Assembly: GCA_041399205.1 (NCBI GenBank)
Contig: JAWKTK010000033.1
Coordinates: 1-64,000, forward strand
Source of the DNA: JAGQOZ01 sp041399205
GTDB lineage: Bacteria; Planctomycetota; Planctomycetia; Pirellulales; Pirellulaceae
DNA length: 64,000 nt
Reading direction: 5' to 3'
Every line of letters starts with the position of its first letter. Position 1 is the first letter of the stretch. This document shows, piece by piece, positions 8,151 to 17,375 of this stretch. The translations under genes and the position numbers were made by a program. Under the pieces are notes generated by a model. It was not told the DNA's origin. It was given only the letters and a program-made list of their open reading frames with translations, and did not search any database.

Positions 8151-10808
8151 ATTCGAATGAACTCGGTTTGTGTTTTCCACTGGATTGTCTGTCGCAACGG
8201 CGTTTTCGTCCAACCAATCGATGTTTGGAAACGCCAGTTTGGCAGGCAGGATGATTCGAGCGGCCGAGGTTTCCGGCAGTGGTTCCGGCGTTGATGCGGC
8301 TATGATTTTGCTGACGGACCGCTGGACCAATTCAGGCTGGCCGGTGCCTTGCACCAGACGCACCGCTTGGCCTGAACGCAGGCCGGCAAAGGTTTCTCGT
8401 TTCCCACCGGGCCACAATACTTGCGCGGTGGCGTTGCTAACCGGTTGGCGAAAACCAAAATGCAAGCGTCCCGTCGATTGTGACAAGAAGGCGTCACCAC
8501 AGCGTACGCTTTGCATTTGCGGTCGAGTGTCCGATTCCGTTTGCAGCGTCACCACAGCGCCAATCGCGTGCCGATTTCCGGCAGTTGCTTGCAATTCAAT
8601 CGATATAGCCTGATTGCCCGTTTGCTGAGCGGTTTGGTTTTGCAGGAAGCGGACTCTGGGTGCAGTGCGGTTGCGAACCCACAGATCCAAATCGCCATCG
8701 TGGTCCCAGTCTAAGAGTGCCAGCGAACGAGCGTCATCGGGGAAATCGAAACCGGAGACGGCTGAAACATTCGCAAACCGCTGATTCGTCTTGTCCAAGG
8801 CGTCGGTATTCGCACCGACGTTCAAATACACGCAATTGCGTTCGCGACCACTCCACGACGAACCCGCGCGCACCAACCGCAGCGTATCGGCCCACGACTG
8901 CCCGTATTGCTGGACGCCGGTTCGATCACGAGTGGATTCGGGGGATTGCGACACGACCTGTCGCCAAAAGAAACTTCACAAGTCGTCTACTTTTTGGTTA
9001 GTGAAATAACCATTGGCAATCACCAAGTCTTGCCAGCCGTCGTTGTTGATATCCGCAAAGCAAGAACTCCACGCCCAGCGTCCCATATTGACGCCCAGCG
9101 TTTCGCTGACGTCGTCGAACGATCCATCCGGGCGAGCGGCAAATAATGTGTTGCCTCGAGCCATCCGCTGCATCGCTTGACTACGATCTTGATAGCGGTC
9201 CATGAACTGACGTTGAAAGGTCACTCGATTCCCAGCGGCGGAAAACATGTTGCCCACGTACAGGTCCATTCGTCCGTTGCGGTCAAAGTCGCCCCAGGAA
9301 ACGGACATGCCGCCGGCCATATCTTCCACGGCGGCTGTCGCTGCGATGTCGGCAAAGCGGCCACCGTCGTTTCGATATAGATTGTTTCGCCCAAAATCGT
9401 TGGCCACATACAGATCGACATCACCATCCTGATCAAAATCTTCCCAGGACGCTGCGAACGAAAACCGGCGATTGTTCTGATCCAGTCCCACTTGGGTTGT
9501 GACGTTGGCGAATTGAAATTGTCCTTTGTTCTGCAGCAACGCGTTTGGGCCACCGTTGTTGGCGTCGTTATACGGAATGGGTGCCGATCCTTCGTAGCCT
9601 CGTTTGCTACCCGGCCCGCCCGATTGACCGTAGTTGCAGACGTACAGATCTACATCGCCATCATTGTCATAATCTGCGGCGCACAGCGATTGGGCTTCCG
9701 GCAAACCGGTGATGGCATTCCGAACTTGAAACGTGCCTGTCCCATCATTGGCAGCGAACACCAACGCGGCTACGGTAGCGACGACTAGATCCAGATCGCC
9801 GTCTTCGTCTAGATCAACCAACAGCGCTGCCGTTGATGCTTCCAGCCAATCCACTTGCGCAGCCGCCGAATGATCCGTGACGGTGCCGTCCGGTTGGTGC
9901 AGATACAAGCGGTTTGGCAGTCCGCCCGTATCACATACATACAGATCCTCCCAGCCGTCCCCGTTCACATCGCCCACCGCGATGCCATGGTGTCCAAATA
10001 TATGCGTGTCATCAATGCTGGGCATCCGCAGATTCCAATGATCAATACTGCGCAGCACGTGCAGCGGAAAAGAATCGGTCTTTCCCAGCACCGCCACCGT
10101 GGCGTCTTCCCAGATAGAACGGCCTTGTACACTCACTTGTTCCAAGGATTCTATTCGGACGTTCGACAAGCGAACCGGATCGCCCATCGTAGACCAAGTG
10201 GTGGACCACAGAGCATTTTGTTGCTGGCGAACGTCACCGGTTCGTTGCAATTCCACCAAAACGTTGGCCGTTACCGAATTTGTTTCTGAATCGGCAAGAA
10301 TGGAAACCACTTTGAACGAACATCTGGCAATGCTGGTGTCGGGAAGTTGCAGATGCGATTTCAGAAACGACATCAAGTTGTCGGTGGGCGAATCGGGCGC
10401 ATCGGCACCTTCGACGCGACGGACTTGAATCGTATGGTCGTCAAAGATCGTGCGTAACTGTTTCGCATCAAAGCCATTCGCGGTAAACGGATCGGCTGTG
10501 ATGGACGCCACAAAGTCATCCGTGAGATCATGTTGCTGAATGTGTTCGGCCAGTTTTCCCAGCTGTTTCTTAATTTGGTCGTGCAACACTTCCGTGTACC
10601 ATTGGTCATTAGCGGCATTCAGCTTTTCATGCGTCGTTGGTGGACCAATTTGAATCACTGAATGCGCGGCGGCGTCGGCAGACGCTTGGTTGAAGACCGA
10701 AGGATCTTGGCTGTGTGAATTGGGCCAATACTTGAAAAGCAACAGACCGATCGCGGTTGCCGAAATGGCGAGCAGCGTGTACGAGACAACCTGGGAACGC
10801 GATGACAT
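7298..10808 (-). CDS. FG-GAP/ASPIC-UnbV protein with in-frame TGA (candidate selenocysteine 611), redoxin and TPR tail
   Basis: Start at ATG 10808 (MSSRSQVVSYTLLAISATAIG), giving one N-terminal membrane anchor. Residues about 270-600 hold FG-GAP/VCBS calcium-loop repeats (GDVNGDGWEDLYVCD, DLDEDGDLDLVV, DYDNDGDVDLYVC, DFDRNGRMDLYVGN). Codon 611 is TGA (8976-8978). The same frame continues SFFWRQVVSQSP into an ASPIC/UnbV domain (WSGRERNCVYLN, RCGDAFLSQSTGRLHFGF, VLWPGGKRETF). A redoxin-like domain follows with SSCVVC in place of WCxxC, then two TPR-like helices (AERYLEQALTVAD, AESLLEQALQLRPD). Frame breaks near 8045 (A run), 7945 and 7545 interrupt the redoxin/TPR part only. It is divergent from its paralogue at 10978. 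Reading TGA as selenocysteine is inference; see the hairpin at 8940-8978. Confidence 0.75.
8940..8978 (-). promoter_or_regulatory. Candidate bacterial SECIS hairpin and UGA codon (first paralogue)
   Basis: On the minus strand the TGA at 8978-8976 is followed after 16 bases by a perfect stem GCGAC / GTCGC (8964-8960 and 8952-8948) with loop AGGTCGT; an added TT/AA pair lies beyond one bulged G. Known bacterial SECIS elements, such as E. coli fdhF, place a hairpin with a GGUC-containing apical loop about this far behind the UGA. Confidence 0.65.
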
Positions 10809-10977
10809 ATTCAGCCTGTTCAGCGATTTTGCAATAGAAACACTCCATTTTACGTCACGCGATTTTTGACACAACAGCGAGTTCGCCGAGATGTTGCGAC
10901 TAACGATGCGGTAGATTTTGGACTAGAATAGCAAGGCGTTGAAGAAAACAAACATCCGTCGCCCATAAAGGTTGTGC
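10809..10977. promoter_or_regulatory. Shared intergenic region between the two divergent TGA-containing genes
   Basis: The 169 bases must hold both promoters. A TTGACA lies at 10866-10871 but has no convincing -10 at the right distance, and a TAGAAT at 10924-10929 lacks a matching -35. AAAGG at 10967-10971 is the ribosome binding site for the gene at 10978. The promoter boxes are not assigned with confidence. Confidence 0.4.
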
Positions 10978-13398
10978 ATGTTAGGCCGAATTTGCCTATT
11001 CGTTGTTTTGTTGGCTGCGGCAGCCACAGGAATGTTCGGCTGTTCGCGGCAGAAAGCGAATTCTCCCACAACGGCTGCGCCCGATTCGCCACAAACGGGC
11101 TCGATTCCGCAGGCCCAGCCAAACGAACCAGTGGCGACAATTGTCGGCGGCGAATTTTGCACGTCGGACGACGCGATTGCTCCTTCTCTGGACGTGTGGC
11201 CTTCGGAAGCGATCACCGATCGAATTTCCGCTGTGCTAAAGAAAATGAAAACGCTGCCGGCCGACGATGCGGCGCTGGCCAGATACTTTACCACTCCGTT
11301 TGCATTGAACGTTTCGGATACAGTTCAAGTTCAATTTGAAAAGGATGGTTTGACCACATCCCAAACGGACACCAATCAGACAGCAACCATTGCCGACAAC
11401 GCCGCCATTCGTTTCTTGAATCGGCTGCGTACGGCGGGGCATCAGCAAGAAATTCGGCTGCTCAAGGTAGTCGGTATCGACGTGATGGACGAAGTGGCTG
11501 TCACCAAGATTCGCTGCGAATCGATCGGTTCGGACCAAGACGTGCGGCGACAGACCATTCAAACTTGGCAATGCGAATGGCACGTGGCGATGGATTCCCT
11601 TCAACTGCGTTCGGCCACGCTGCTGCAAGAAGACCAAGCTGTGTCTGCCAATGGCACTCGCTTTGCCGATCAGACTCTGGCTGTGTTGGGCCATCAAGAG
11701 TCGTTTCAGCAACAACTACAATTTGGTCTGCAATACTGGTTGGCTCGTATTACTTCCGCGCATGGCATGAATTATTTTTCCAAGCACGGGTTAGCGGTGG
11801 GGGATGTAAATGGTGATGGGCGAGATGACTTGTTTGTGTGTCAGCCGGCCGGTTTGCCGAACCGCTTGTATCTGCAGCAGTCGGACGGCACGTTGGTGGA
11901 CAAGTCTGCCGAATATCACGTCGATTTATTGGACCGCACCACCGCCGCGCTATTGGTGGATTTGGACAACGATGGAGATCAAGATCTGGCTATTTCCACC
12001 ATCATGGGCGTCCAGATTTTTCAGAACCGACAAAACCAAACGTTTGTGCACAAAGGCACGTTGGCTCTGGCGGACGAAGACCTGCAAGGCATTTCGGCGG
12101 CCGACTACGACAACGACGGCGACTTAGATCTGTACCAAATTGTGGACTACGCTTCGCATCAATCGCGAACTCGCCAAGGCCTACCGTCCTTCGTTTATCA
12201 CAATGCGAATGACGGTGGTTCGAATCGGCTGTTTCGCAATGACATACAAGCGGATCGCTGGACGTTCACGGATGTAACGACGTCGGTTGGCTTGGACCAA
12301 AACAATCAGCGACACAGTTTGGCAGCGGCCTGGGACGACTTTGATGCCGATGGCGATCCAGATTTGTATGTGGCGAATGATTACGGCCAGAACTGCTTGT
12401 ATCAGAACAACAACGGCACGTTTGTGGATGTGGCTACGGAACGCAACGTGACGGACTTTGGTTCGGGCATGTCCGTCGCCTGGGGCGATTATGATCGAGA
12501 TGGCCATGATGACTTGTATGTCAGCAATATGTTTTCTTCGGCCGGGAACCGTATTACCACTCAGTCCCAATTCTTGCCGAATATTTCGGACACCGGACGC
12601 GAACTCTATCAACGGTTTGCGAAGGGGAATTCGCTGTTTCGAGGCACTGAATCGACGCAATTTGAAGAGACTGGTCGGGATTTGAATGTCGAGATTGCTC
12701 GGTGGGCCTGGGGTTCGCAGTTCGCCGACATCAACAACGATGGCTGGGAAGATTTGGTGGTGGCCAACGGCTATATCAGCACCGATGATTCCGGCGATTT
12801 GTGAAGTTTCTTTTGGCGACAGGTCGGGTCGCGAAGTGGAGTTTCCGTGGGTGACGCAGGGCCGTCAGACGTGTCCGCGCAAGGCCAAGCGTTCTTGAAA
12901 GTGGTGCGCGAAGGGCGGTCGTTTAGTGGTCGAGAACGGCATTGCCTGTTTTTGAACAACGCCGGCAAGTCGTTTTCTGATGTTTCCAGTGTGGTCGAAT
13001 TTGATTTGCCGGATGATGGACGAGCACTCGCGCAAGTTGACTGGGATCAAGACGGAGATCTGGATTTTTGGATTGCCAATCGAAATGGTCCGCAAGTGCG
13101 TTTCTTAGAAAATCGCTCGTCCGCAAATCAGCACTTTTTGTCCGTGCAATTGGAGGGAACCGAGTCAAACCGAGATGCGATTGGCAGCCGAGTGCGAGTA
13201 TTTGTGGCGAACGAAGACCGCCCGGTGACTCGTACCTTACGCGCTGGTGACAGCTTCTTGGCACAGTCTAGCAAGCGTCTGCACTTTGGGCTGGGCGACG
13301 CGAGTTCGATCGAACGCATCGAAGTCACTTGGCCGAATGGCAAGACGCAATCGTTCACTGGTCCTAGGCTCGATTCTGCCTGCCTAATTCATGGGTAA
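10978..13398 (+). CDS. FG-GAP/ASPIC-UnbV lipoprotein with in-frame TGA (candidate selenocysteine 609)
   Basis: Start at ATG 10978 with AAAGG six bases upstream. The signal peptide MLGRICLFVVLLAAAATGMFGC ends in a plausible lipobox (Cys22), so this is probably a lipoprotein, unlike its anchored paralogue. FG-GAP repeats span about residues 270-600 (GDVNGDGRDDLFVCQ, DLDNDGDQDLAIS, DYDNDGDLDLYQI, DFDADGDPDLYVAND). Codon 609 is TGA (12802-12804). The frame then continues SFFWRQVGSRSG into an ASPIC/UnbV domain (FSGRERHCLFLNN, RAGDSFLAQSSKRLHFGLG, VTWPNGKTQSF) up to TAA at 13396-13398. No indel is needed anywhere. Gene prediction that stops at TGA would split it into 10978-12804 and 12847-13398. 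The same frame resumes two codons later in a redoxin ORF. The function of these planctomycete ASPIC/UnbV proteins is not known to me. Confidence 0.75.
12802..12845 (+). promoter_or_regulatory. Candidate bacterial SECIS hairpin and UGA codon (second paralogue)
   Basis: TGA 12802-12804, 16-base spacer, stem GCGAC (12816-12820), loop AGGTCGG (12821-12827), stem GTCGC (12828-12832). Lower pairing can continue (TT/AA, then C-G, T-G, T-A) around a G-G mismatch. The segment from the codon before TGA through the stem is almost identical in DNA to the paralogue, while neighbouring codons differ freely at third positions. Confidence 0.7.
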
Positions 13399-13404
13399 AC
13401 GGAC

Positions 13405-14166
13405 GTGCATGCGATCGACCTGGTCGCTCGTTCGCTACCTCGCGCCGCACGGACGGTGCCGATGCAAACCGGCGTCGGTGGTTCGCACTCGGCTGTCAGT
13501 TTTTCCATGATTGCGTTTCCGACAGACAAACTGATTTCGCTGGATGGTCGTTCCCAGCCGCTGTTGAACTCGGCTGCTCGCATGACTCTGGTCAACATTT
13601 GGGCCAGCTGGTGCGGACCGTGCGTGAGTGAATTGACGGATATTGCCGAGAACGCGAGTGCTTTGCAGCAACGAGGCATCGATGTGGTGGCGCTGTCGGT
13701 GGATGCGATCACGGACCAAGAAACGCTGGACGGAACCGTGACACTGTTGCAGAAGCTGAAATTTCCGTATCGATCCGGTGTGGTGGATCAAGCGTTAGCA
13801 ACCAAGTTGCAGTTGTTGAATGATACGATTTTTGAAATCCGAGACCCGCTGCCGGTGCCTACCAGTTTTCTCTTGGATCGCAAGCGACGTGTCTTGATGG
13901 TGTACAAGGGACCGGTTTCGGTCGAACAATTACTGCGCGATATTGGCGGCCTGAAAGCGTCTTCGACCGAAGAATGGCGCAGTGCCACCGTGCCGTTTGC
14001 TGGGTACTGGTTCATGCCGCCCAGGCGTCGTCATCTGTTTGATTACGTTCAACAGCTGGTCGAACTTGGTTTCAAAGAAGAAGCGATCGATTACGTTCAA
14101 CGAGATCCGGACATGTTTACCAAGCATCCGTATTGGCCAACGCTGAACCAAAAATTACAGCCGTAA
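13405..14166 (+). CDS. TlpA/ResA-like thioredoxin-fold protein
   Basis: About 253 aa from GTG 13405; ATG 13462 or 13507 are alternatives, and none has a clear ribosome site. WASWCGPCVSEL near residue 67 is the classic redox-active CxxC of TlpA/ResA proteins; VPTSFLLDRKRRVLMVYKGP is the conserved cis-Pro region. There is no signal peptide. The ORF is in the same frame as the upstream ASPIC/UnbV gene, separated only by TAA at 13396. In the paralogous locus (7298-10808) the equivalent domain is fused. Either the TAA is a genuine split with translational reinitiation, or it is a point error interrupting a fusion. As a fusion it would be carried outside the cytoplasm by the lipoprotein signal. It is likely a disulfide or selenenylsulfide reductase for the upstream protein (inference). 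Confidence 0.8.
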   Translation: MHAIDLVARSLPRAARTVPMQTGVGGSHSAVSFSMIAFPTDKLISLDGRSQPLLNSAARMTLVNIWASWCGPCVSELTDIAENASALQQRGIDVVALSVDAITDQETLDGTVTLLQKLKFPYRSGVVDQALATKLQLLNDTIFEIRDPLPVPTSFLLDRKRRVLMVYKGPVSVEQLLRDIGGLKASSTEEWRSATVPFAGYWFMPPRRRHLFDYVQQLVELGFKEEAIDYVQRDPDMFTKHPYWPTLNQKLQP

Positions 14167-14193
14167 AGTTTGTGGAAGGTGTGCGATGCAATG

Positions 14194-14232
14194 AAAAAGG
14201 CGAAGGACTTGGAAAAGTCACTTCGCCTTTTT
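14194..14232 (+). terminator. Rho-independent terminator after the redoxin gene
   Basis: AAAAAGGCGAAG (14194-14205) pairs with CTTCGCCTTTTT (14221-14232); an inner GACTT/AAGTC pairing extends the stem. It ends in a T run. Confidence 0.85.
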
Positions 14233-14240
14233 GTTTCCGC

Positions 14241-14326
14241 TCGCTAACGCGTCGGGCTAGGGAAATGTCCCTCGCTAACGCTTCGGGCTAGGAAAAATCT
14301 CTTTCGCTAACGCGTCGGGCTAGGAA
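14241..14326. repeat. Three tandem copies of the dispersed intergenic element
   Basis: Core CTAACGCTTCGGGCTAGG (T or G after the second CGC) starts near 14243, 14274 and 14306, with short variable spacers. The same core is present, also inverted, at 991-1110. It lies between a terminator and the end of the convergent PEP-CTERM gene. Confidence 0.8.
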
Positions 14327-14370
14327 AAACGTAACTCCGAAACTGACGCGTTGGATTCTCGCCAAGCGTT

Positions 14371-16074
14371 TTAAGCAGACCGTCTTCGGAACTGAAATAG
14401 TCCTAACAATCCCATGGCCAACAACGTTAGACTTGCTGGTTCTGGTACCGCGGCCACTCCGCCACGAGGCCCGATTTCGAACCCACCGTCGGTGAAGGCA
14501 GCCACAAAGTCGGAACTGTCAAAGAATCCACTTCCGTCCCAGTCACCTTCGGCCCAAGTGGCTGAATTACCGGTTTCGTACTTGCCGGCCGTGAAGGCAG
14601 CCACAAAGTCCGAACTGTTGAATTCGCCGTCTAGATTGGAATCGCCGAAATACGTGTTCATCAAATCGTTGACCCAGTAACCCAAGTCGCCCGAATTGAC
14701 CGAACCATCGTCGTTCAAATCAGCCGCAGCGTCTCCACCTCGAACTCCGGTTGCCAAAGCGTCAAAGTCGGCCGCATCGCAAGCGCCGTCTTGATTGACG
14801 TCGCAGGGATCAAAATTGCCGCCAAAGGCGCTAGTGACAAAATTGAACTGGTATTCTCGACCATTCGCACCTGATTGATGCGTGGTCATGCCAGTCAGCT
14901 CCAAGCCTGTTTCTAGCAGTTCCAGATCGTCCGGATAGAACGATGTGTCAACGTCGAATTGAATCATGCCCGTTCCGCCGCTGCCTGCGAACGAAACAAA
15001 GCCACCATTCGCGTTATCGACTCCATCTTGCCATTGCACCATGGCAGGATGATACAAAGCATCATCATCCGGAATGGCTGAACTTCCCCATTCAAAGGTG
15101 TTTTCACCCGGAGTGTTGGGCGTGTGGACGGGACCGACTTCGTAAATGGAGAAGAAGCCCGTGCCATCGTTTGTTCCGTCGGCGGCTTCAAGCGCATCTT
15201 CTTGCTTCACAATGATTGGCACAAAACTATAGAGTTCCGATTCCACTTCACCCGCTCGATCGTCTGCCGTGTAGTAGTTGACGGCTTCGACGGTTTCACC
15301 CGGTTCCAGAATATGGTTGTACATGGCAGTGATGCCAGACCAACCGTCTACGGATCCACCATTGCCCAAGTCCATCGTACCGACAATACCTTCCACGGGA
15401 GGTGGTGGTGGTTCGGGCGTCAACGTCTTGCATGTGTCGTCACAGGCAGACATGTTGAAATTGACTTGGTATTCACGACCTGCAAATGCGGCCGAGCTGT
15501 GACCGGGTGCAGCGCCCAAGAAGTCATAGCCCAATTCTACTTCGCCAATGTCATCAGAAAAGTAGAACGAAGAATCGACGTCCCACTGTGCCATGCCGGT
15601 ACCGGTGCCGTTCGCAAATGAAACCACACCACCGTTCGCGTTGTCTACGTCCTGCTGCCATTGCAAGAAACCAGGATGATACAAGGCGCCGTCATTCGGA
15701 ATGGCCATGCTGGTCCATTCAACCGAATTTACTCCAATGTCCTGCGTCACATGCACGGGACCAACATCAAAGATGGAATAGTCCCCGCCACTGTTTTCAC
15801 GCGAACCACCTTCTTGCCGAAGGATCAGCGGTACGAAATTGTACAATTCGCTTTCAATTTCAAACTGTCGAGCATCGGCGGCGTAGTAATCCACCGAAGT
15901 CACTGTTTCGCCGACAGGCAAAACCGAACCGTACATGGCGGTGACACCTGACCAGCCGTCCACGTTTCCGCCGTCATGCAAATCCAGCGGTTCACCTGGC
16001 GCGGGGCCAACTTGCCCCCAAGCGTTTGCGGCCAGCATCATCGTTATGCCGACCACCCAAAATAAATGCTTCAT
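14371..16074 (-). CDS. PEP-CTERM secreted protein with duplicated domain and dockerin-like loops
   Basis: 567 aa from ATG 16074, with GAGGGAGAG upstream. The signal peptide is MKHLFWVVGITMMLAANAWG. Two homologous domains of about 170 residues follow (about 30-210 and 230-410), each opening with a DGWSGxTAMY segment and containing YYxADxRxxExESELYxFVPxI and LYHPxxxQWQxxVDNANGGxVSF. Then come dockerin-like loops (DVNQDGACDAADF, DLNDDGSVNSGDL, DSNLDGEFNSSDF, DWDGSGFFDSSDF; about 440-535). The C-terminus VPEPASLTLLAMGLLGLF with following FRRR is a PEP-CTERM sorting signal, recognised by exosortase and removed during export. Substrate or role unknown. Transcribed convergently with the redoxin gene. 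Confidence 0.85.
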   Translation of the reverse strand: MKHLFWVVGITMMLAANAWGQVGPAPGEPLDLHDGGNVDGWSGVTAMYGSVLPVGETVTSVDYYAADARQFEIESELYNFVPLILRQEGGSRENSGGDYSIFDVGPVHVTQDIGVNSVEWTSMAIPNDGALYHPGFLQWQQDVDNANGGVVSFANGTGTGMAQWDVDSSFYFSDDIGEVELGYDFLGAAPGHSSAAFAGREYQVNFNMSACDDTCKTLTPEPPPPPVEGIVGTMDLGNGGSVDGWSGITAMYNHILEPGETVEAVNYYTADDRAGEVESELYSFVPIIVKQEDALEAADGTNDGTGFFSIYEVGPVHTPNTPGENTFEWGSSAIPDDDALYHPAMVQWQDGVDNANGGFVSFAGSGGTGMIQFDVDTSFYPDDLELLETGLELTGMTTHQSGANGREYQFNFVTSAFGGNFDPCDVNQDGACDAADFDALATGVRGGDAAADLNDDGSVNSGDLGYWVNDLMNTYFGDSNLDGEFNSSDFVAAFTAGKYETGNSATWAEGDWDGSGFFDSSDFVAAFTDGGFEIGPRGGVAAVPEPASLTLLAMGLLGLFQFRRRSA

Positions 16075-16285
16075 AGAATCTCTCCCTCAAAGCCCAAAAT
16101 TAGAAAAAACTGCCTGGTGCGAGTATACAGGAGACGCCTGATATCACCAAAGGTTATTCCATCTAGGCTGCAGCCACATTTCGTGCTTGAAGCGGAGGGT
16201 GGACGATTCGTGTTTTGCACAGCAATGTCAAAGCCAGCAGGATGAGTGTTGCTGTTTCCCCTCGCAATAACGATCAAGATCTGAA

Positions 16286-17335
16286 TCAGCGACAGCTTAA
16301 TTCGTGCACTAGGTCCACTAGAGCCATCGCGTTTTCGACGGGAGTTTGCTGCAGAATGCCGTGCCCTAAATTGAAAATATGGCCCGGGCGACCGTTCGCC
16401 TGCTGGAGCACTCGTTGAGTTTCACGGCGAATGGTTTCCTGATCCGCTAGCAAGACGCATGGATCCAGGTTGCCTTGAACTGCCTTGTCGTAGCCCACGG
16501 TTTCCCAGGCCACGTCCAGCGAACTGCGCCAATCAACGCCAATCACTTGCGAACCACCGGCGCTCAATAGCGGCAACAGCGCCGGATTTCCTGCGCCAAA
16601 ATTGATGACTGGCGTACCGGGCGTAATCCCTTGGATGATTTTCTGAATGTAGGGCAATGCAAAGCGACGATAGTCATCCGGTCCCAAACATCCGACCCAC
16701 GAATCGAACAGTTGCATACACTGCGCACCAGCGGCAATCTGAGCGTTGGCGTACAGAATGATTGAATCGACAAAACGATTCATCAGGTCATCCCAAGCCA
16801 CGGGATCGGAATACATCAGACGCTTGGTGTTGTGATAATTTCGACTGGAACCACCTTCAATGGCGTAGCTGGCCAACGTGAAGGGCGAACCGGTGAATCC
16901 GATCAACGGTAGCGAAGGTGACAAATCCGCTCGAGTGCATCGTACGGTGTCCACGACAAATTGCAGCGATTGCATATCTGCCAACGGGGTCACTCGATCA
17001 ATGTCCTGCGCTTCTCGAATGGGATTATGAATCACCGGCCCGTCACCGGGCGCAAATTCCAATTCGAATCCCAGCGGTTCCAGGATGGGCAAAAGATCAG
17101 AAAAAATGATGGCCGCGTCGACACCTAACTTGGTCACGGCGGTGACCATGACTTCGCTGCAGAGTTGCGGGTTTTTGCAGAGTTCTAGGAACGTCGTTTT
17201 CGCTCGGACTTCGCGATATTCGGCCATGTAGCGTCCCGCTTGCCGCATCAGCCAGACGGGCGTTACATCGGTCGGTTCGCACCGACACGCTTTCATGAAC
17301 GGACTGTCATACCACGGTTCGTTTGCCTGGCTCAC
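16286..17335 (-). CDS. hemE: Uroporphyrinogen decarboxylase
   Basis: 349 aa from GTG 17335, with GAAGGA eight bases upstream. Family signatures are clear: TPVWLMRQAGRYMAEYREVR (substrate-binding arginines, about residues 25-45), IIFSDLLPILEPLGFELEF, GFTGSPFTLASYAIEGGSS and VINFGAGN. It converts uroporphyrinogen III to coproporphyrinogen III in the cytosol. Length is normal for the family. It lies 40 bases downstream of the hemD-like gene, so the product of one enzyme is the substrate of the next and the pair is almost certainly an operon. Confidence 0.97.
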   Translation of the reverse strand: MSQANEPWYDSPFMKACRCEPTDVTPVWLMRQAGRYMAEYREVRAKTTFLELCKNPQLCSEVMVTAVTKLGVDAAIIFSDLLPILEPLGFELEFAPGDGPVIHNPIREAQDIDRVTPLADMQSLQFVVDTVRCTRADLSPSLPLIGFTGSPFTLASYAIEGGSSRNYHNTKRLMYSDPVAWDDLMNRFVDSIILYANAQIAAGAQCMQLFDSWVGCLGPDDYRRFALPYIQKIIQGITPGTPVINFGAGNPALLPLLSAGGSQVIGVDWRSSLDVAWETVGYDKAVQGNLDPCVLLADQETIRRETQRVLQQANGRPGHIFNLGHGILQQTPVENAMALVDLVHELSCR

Positions 17336-17375
17336 AAGAAAATTCCTTCAGCGAAACAGTTGTCGTTAAGTCTAC

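Noticed and set aside
8976..8978. The TGA in the first paralogue as one more sequencing error in a poor patch
   Set aside because: The frame is intact for more than 600 codons upstream and about 300 downstream, and the clean paralogue has the same codon and hairpin.
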